This document shows, one piece after another, positions 61,337 through 64,000 of a DNA stretch of 64,000 nt. Below the pieces are notes generated by a model. The model worked only from the letters and a program-made list of their open reading frames with translations. It was not told where the DNA came from and did not search any database. This stretch comes from Halalkalibacillus sediminis (GTDB taxonomy: Bacteria; Bacillota; Bacilli; Bacillales; Alkalibacillaceae), in assembly GCF_002844535.1 (NCBI RefSeq), contig NZ_PJNH01000004.1, positions 279,292 through 343,291 on the forward strand, written 5' to 3'. Positions within the stretch are counted from its first letter, which is position 1. Each line of letters starts with the position of its first letter. Position numbers and translations under genes: made by a program.

Positions 61337-62554
61337 ATGAAGGTAAAGTGGATTGCTCTGGCGCTATTCTGTTCTTTATTGACAGCGTGCGGTGACGAAG
61401 GTAACTCTATATTTAATTCAGGTGAATCGTTCGATCATAAGAAAATAGATGATTCGTTGATCGAAGGGAATACGGATTTTTCTTGGGAAATTTTTCGAGA
61501 ATTATCGGCAGAAGATCAGAGTCAGAGCACGTTCATATCACCATTCAGTATTTCAACAGCTTTATCGATGACCTACCAAGGGTCAGAAGGTGGTACCGAA
61601 GAGGAAATGAATGAGGTCCTAGGGTATGAAGGGATGGATAAGGATGAAGTAGCTGAGAGCTATAAACATTACATTAGATATCTCACTCAATTAGAAGATG
61701 CCAAGATAAACGTAGGAAACTCTATATGGATTGAAAAGGAGTTTTCGGTAAAAGATGAATTCATAGAAACGAATAGAGAATCTTTTGACTCTGAGGTTTT
61801 TGAACGCACCCTTTCCAAGCCTGAAGTGGTAGAGGAAGTAAATGAGTGGGTGGATGACGAAACCGAAGGGATGATCAAGGAACTGTTAACTTCACCAATT
61901 GACCCTAACGTTAAGATGGTTCTGTTAAATGCGATTTATTTTAAAGGTGATTGGTCCGAACCTTTTGATGAAAATAAGACGGAAAAACGTGAATTTCAAG
62001 TATCAAACGATAAGAAGAACAGCATTCCCTTTATGGAAAAAAACACAACTATCCATTATGGGGAAGGCGATAATTACCAAGCCATTAAGATGCCCTACGG
62101 AAAGGGAAGCCTTGGGATGTATGTGATACTACCTGATGAATCAACTAACTTAGAATCTATGATCCAAGAGATGGACTCTTCCATGTGGAATACCATTGTA
62201 CAAAACTTAGAGGATACAGAAGATGTCGTCATTCAACTACCAAAATTTGAAGTAGAATACGGTCTTAAAAATCTGAATAAGAGCTTACAAAGTTTAGGCT
62301 TAGACCAAGCTTACAATGATGCTAATTTCTCTGCAATGTCCGGTAATGACTTAAGAATTGACCGTGTACTGCATAAGGCTGTCATTGAAGTGAATGAAAA
62401 GGGAAGTGAAGCGGCTGCGGCAACTGCTGTAAATATGACGGAATCTGCTCCCGCGATAAATGCTGAATTCATAGCAAATCGACCATTTTTATATGTGATT
62501 GCTGATGAAGAACACCAGTCCATTTTGTTTCTGGGGAGTTATTACGGAGATTAA
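61337..62554 (+). CDS. Serpin-family protease inhibitor, lipoprotein
   Basis: A 405-residue serpin. N-terminal lipobox LLTAC (Cys ~18) directs it to the outer face of the membrane. Core motifs are NAIYFKGDW (~196), FxPFSIS-like TFISPFSISTALSM (~57), and FIANRPFLYVI. The reactive loop hinge EKGSEAAAATAV (~354-365) has small residues at P12-P9, so it should be inhibitory; counting from P17 Glu puts P1 near Ser in TESAPA. ATG 61337 after GGGGGAG. Target is an unknown serine or cysteine protease. Confidence 0.92.
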   Translation: MKVKWIALALFCSLLTACGDEGNSIFNSGESFDHKKIDDSLIEGNTDFSWEIFRELSAEDQSQSTFISPFSISTALSMTYQGSEGGTEEEMNEVLGYEGMDKDEVAESYKHYIRYLTQLEDAKINVGNSIWIEKEFSVKDEFIETNRESFDSEVFERTLSKPEVVEEVNEWVDDETEGMIKELLTSPIDPNVKMVLLNAIYFKGDWSEPFDENKTEKREFQVSNDKKNSIPFMEKNTTIHYGEGDNYQAIKMPYGKGSLGMYVILPDESTNLESMIQEMDSSMWNTIVQNLEDTEDVVIQLPKFEVEYGLKNLNKSLQSLGLDQAYNDANFSAMSGNDLRIDRVLHKAVIEVNEKGSEAAAATAVNMTESAPAINAEFIANRPFLYVIADEEHQSILFLGSYYGD

Positions 62555-62563
62555 TACTATATG

Positions 62564-62600
62564 AAAAAAGTGGTGAGGAGGCTCCTCACCACTTTTTTCA
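62564..62600. terminator. Strong bidirectional terminator
   Basis: A 17-bp perfect stem (62564-62580 with 62582-62598) centred on GAGGAG-G-CTCCTC, with A and T runs at its base. Confidence 0.9.
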
Positions 62601-62671
62601 TTAATTTAGAAGGTTCCATTTAAACTATACAACTTAGTCACTCGTTGGCACTAAAGGCTTCCATTCGATAA

Positions 62672-63424
62672 TTAGAGTGTAATAGTAGCTAAATAATTCA
62701 TACATTGATGCAAGGGTGCTTTTTTAATATAGACCCAAGAGTCATAATCGAATGAGCCACCAGGTTCACAAGTAATTAATTGCAAATCGACTTCTTTTAA
62801 TAAAAGTTTTAGGTCAGCCGGTGAATAACATCTCAAAGATTGAGTGACTTTTCTTTCCTCCTGATTTAAAGGCCACCAAGTATCAATCATTCTGCAATTG
62901 AATGCATTGAAACCATACTCCCTTTCAATTTTAGGGAGCTTCATTCTTTCGCCATTTGCCTTAGCCCAATACCAAGGAGTGTAAATATCAATCATTACCA
63001 CACCGCTTGGTTGCATCCATTCTTTTATTCTAGACAATAGCCTAATTTGATCCTCATCTTCTCCAATGCCGAAACCATCCCAATAAAAGATAATATCGAA
63101 TTTTCTATCCAACTTAACTTCATAGAAGTCCCCTTCAATGACGGTAACTTTGTCTTTGACCTTATATTTTTGGACAAGATGCTTGATTGTGTTTACTGCT
63201 TCCGGAATTAATTCGATAACAGTTATGTTGTAACCAGCTTGGGCAGCAGCAATCGCGAAATAACCTTCACCAGCCCCAAGTTCAAGAATTGTTTGATTAG
63301 TACTATTCGAATAACTTTTAAGTGTATCAATTCTCTCAACTTGTAACTCAAAGTGATCTTTTTCCTCACTTGTTGAATCCATCCATTTGTATTGCTTCTG
63401 ATAAAAATCTTTTACCCAATTCAT
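62672..63424 (-). CDS. Class I SAM-dependent methyltransferase
   Basis: A 250-residue methyltransferase. Motif I TILELGAGEGYFAIA (~45-59), motif II VIELIPE, and IIFYWDGFGIGEDEDQ (motif IV, ~112). C-terminus has several Trp and Cys. No partner gene nearby, so the substrate is unknown. RBS GGTGGA before ATG. Single gene directly upstream of the rrn operon but facing away from it; that gene is not present at this place in B. subtilis. Confidence 0.82.
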   Translation of the reverse strand: MNWVKDFYQKQYKWMDSTSEEKDHFELQVERIDTLKSYSNSTNQTILELGAGEGYFAIAAAQAGYNITVIELIPEAVNTIKHLVQKYKVKDKVTVIEGDFYEVKLDRKFDIIFYWDGFGIGEDEDQIRLLSRIKEWMQPSGVVMIDIYTPWYWAKANGERMKLPKIEREYGFNAFNCRMIDTWWPLNQEERKVTQSLRCYSPADLKLLLKEVDLQLITCEPGGSFDYDSWVYIKKAPLHQCMNYLATITL

Positions 63425-63637
63425 TGGTATCCACCTTTTCTTTATGATTTATTAAAGATTAAAGTGGTTGATTAAAAGTTTAATATACCCATTTCATTAC
63501 CTCCAATCTATATATAACTTCTGATTTTGAATATAAATATCCTGCAAAATATGTGATTAAATATCGCAGGCACATTTATATATAAAAGACATATTATATG
63601 AAGCGAAATATTTATTTAAAAATATTAACTTTAAGTA
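63425..63637. other. A/T-rich intergenic region upstream of rrn
   Basis: About 210 nt very rich in A/T with no ORF. It should hold the leftward methyltransferase promoter and an UP-like A/T element for the rrn P1 promoter (AAATATTTATTTAAAAATAT near 63607). No other feature recognised. Confidence 0.5.
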
Positions 63638-63667
63638 TTGACGTTGATTTGTATACCGTGCTATATT
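63638..63667 (+). promoter_or_regulatory. rrn promoter P1
   Basis: TTGACG (63638-63643), 18-bp spacer, TATATT (63662-63667), preceded by an A/T-rich stretch. Growth-rate controlled rRNA promoter by position. Confidence 0.7.
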
Positions 63668-63732
63668 TATAAGCGTCGCAAAAAACACGCGACATCAAAG
63701 CTGAATACATCAACAAGTTATGCAAATTCTTG

Positions 63733-63761
63733 TTGACATCAAGACAAGCGCATGATATATT
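63733..63761 (+). promoter_or_regulatory. rrn promoter P2
   Basis: TTGACA (63733-63738), exact 17-bp spacer, TATATT (63756-63761). Tandem to P1 at 95 bp distance, as in Bacillus rrn operons. Confidence 0.82.
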
Positions 63762-63801
63762 ATAAAAGTCGCTGTTTTGAGCAGCGGATTGAAAATTCGA
63801 A

Positions 63802-63869
63802 CCTTGAAAACTAAACAAAATAGCCTGACGTCAATTCGTTTTTCCTCATCTGATTGGGAGAGGAAAAAC
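63802..63869 (+). promoter_or_regulatory. rrn leader: boxA-like sequence and processing hairpin
   Basis: CCTTGAAAACTAAACAAAA (63802-63820) resembles the Bacillus rrn leader antitermination region. It is followed by a hairpin GTTTTTCCTC (63838-63847) with GAGGAAAAAC (63860-63869). Confidence 0.6.
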
Positions 63870-63896
63870 AAGTAAGACAAAGCCAATCAAACTACT

Positions 63897-64000
63897 TTTA
63901 TTGGAGAGTTTGATCCTGGCTCAGGACGAACGCTGGCGGCGTGCCTAATACATGCAAGTCGAGCGCGTGAAGCAAGCAGATCTCCTTCGGGAGTGACGCT
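63897..64000 (+). rRNA. rrs: 16S ribosomal RNA (5' end, truncated by window)
   Basis: The conserved start is present: GGAGAGTTTGATCCTGGCTC (63903-63922), followed by GACGAACGCTGGCGGCGTGC and CATGCAAGTCGAGCG. The mature 5' end is placed at TTTATTGGAG by analogy with B. subtilis. About 104 nt are in the window. The V1 hairpin (GAAGCAAGCAGATCTCCTTC) looks like halophilic Bacillaceae. Located after ygxA as the rrnD operon is in B. subtilis. Confidence 0.97.

Overview
The window is about 64 kb of low-GC Gram-positive chromosome from a member of the Bacillaceae. Evidence: strong AGGAGG-type ribosome binding sites, frequent TTG/GTG starts, a gamma-type SASP and a PdaA cortex deacetylase (so a spore former), MreBH, PerR, and gene order that follows Bacillus subtilis in long blocks. 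The first ~100 nt of a 16S rRNA at the right edge look like the halophilic or alkaliphilic Halobacillus/Alkalibacillus/Piscibacillus group; that placement is inference and was not tested by a search.

Layout. 0-9.3 kb: accessory genes, mainly an LCAT-like hydrolase cut by the left edge, an atypical BCCT transporter, a KCh-like channel with a degenerate filter, an ABC exporter pair and an EamA exporter. 9.4-17.9 kb: mreBH, a DUF2639 peptide, YkgJ-type protein, DUF368 (PopT-type) translocase, a coupled flavin hydroxylase/methyltransferase pair, HAD phosphatase, and plsC with an SRAP protein. 18-26.5 kb: AGCS symporter, then yfkJ-yfkI-yfkH-yfkF, OsmC, an SE1561 peptide, a Na+/H+ antiporter-family protein, pdaA and yfjP as in B. 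subtilis. 26.7-35.5 kb: a type IV pilus locus, with three minor prepilins reading left and pilB-pilC-pilin-pilD-pilM-pilN-pilO reading right; no pilT is visible. 35.5-37.4 kb: yxlE-yxlF-yxlG-like ABC operon without sigY. 37.4-49.2 kb: an unknown ORF flanked by DnaA boxes, a GNAT gene behind a tRNA-like leader, then yfhF, recX, yfhH, yfhP, mutY, sspE, ygaC, ygaD. 49.5-53.7 kb: MoxR-DUF58-DUF4129 operon. 53.8-63.4 kb: ArAE exporter, gsaB, a K+ channel, bcp, dehydrogenase, PduO, perR, a 30-aa membrane peptide, ygzB, ygxA, a serpin lipoprotein and a methyltransferase. 63.6-64 kb: tandem rrn promoters, leader and the start of 16S rRNA.

Most striking signals. (1) On the minus strand between yfhF and a GNAT acetyltransferase gene lies a 73-nt tRNA-shaped sequence with a perfect T-arm but a non-decoding anticodon arm. 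It is followed by competing hairpins, the last of which is both an intrinsic terminator and a mask over the ribosome binding site. (2) Two arrays (5 and 8 copies) of an exact 21-bp-period repeat with a conserved ~14-bp core and variable ~7-bp tail lie between convergent genes at 9.4 and 17.8 kb. (3) Three perfect DnaA boxes sit within 108 bp downstream of an unknown ORF, with a fourth upstream of it. (4) A nearly complete type IV pilus operon is present in a Bacillaceae chromosome.
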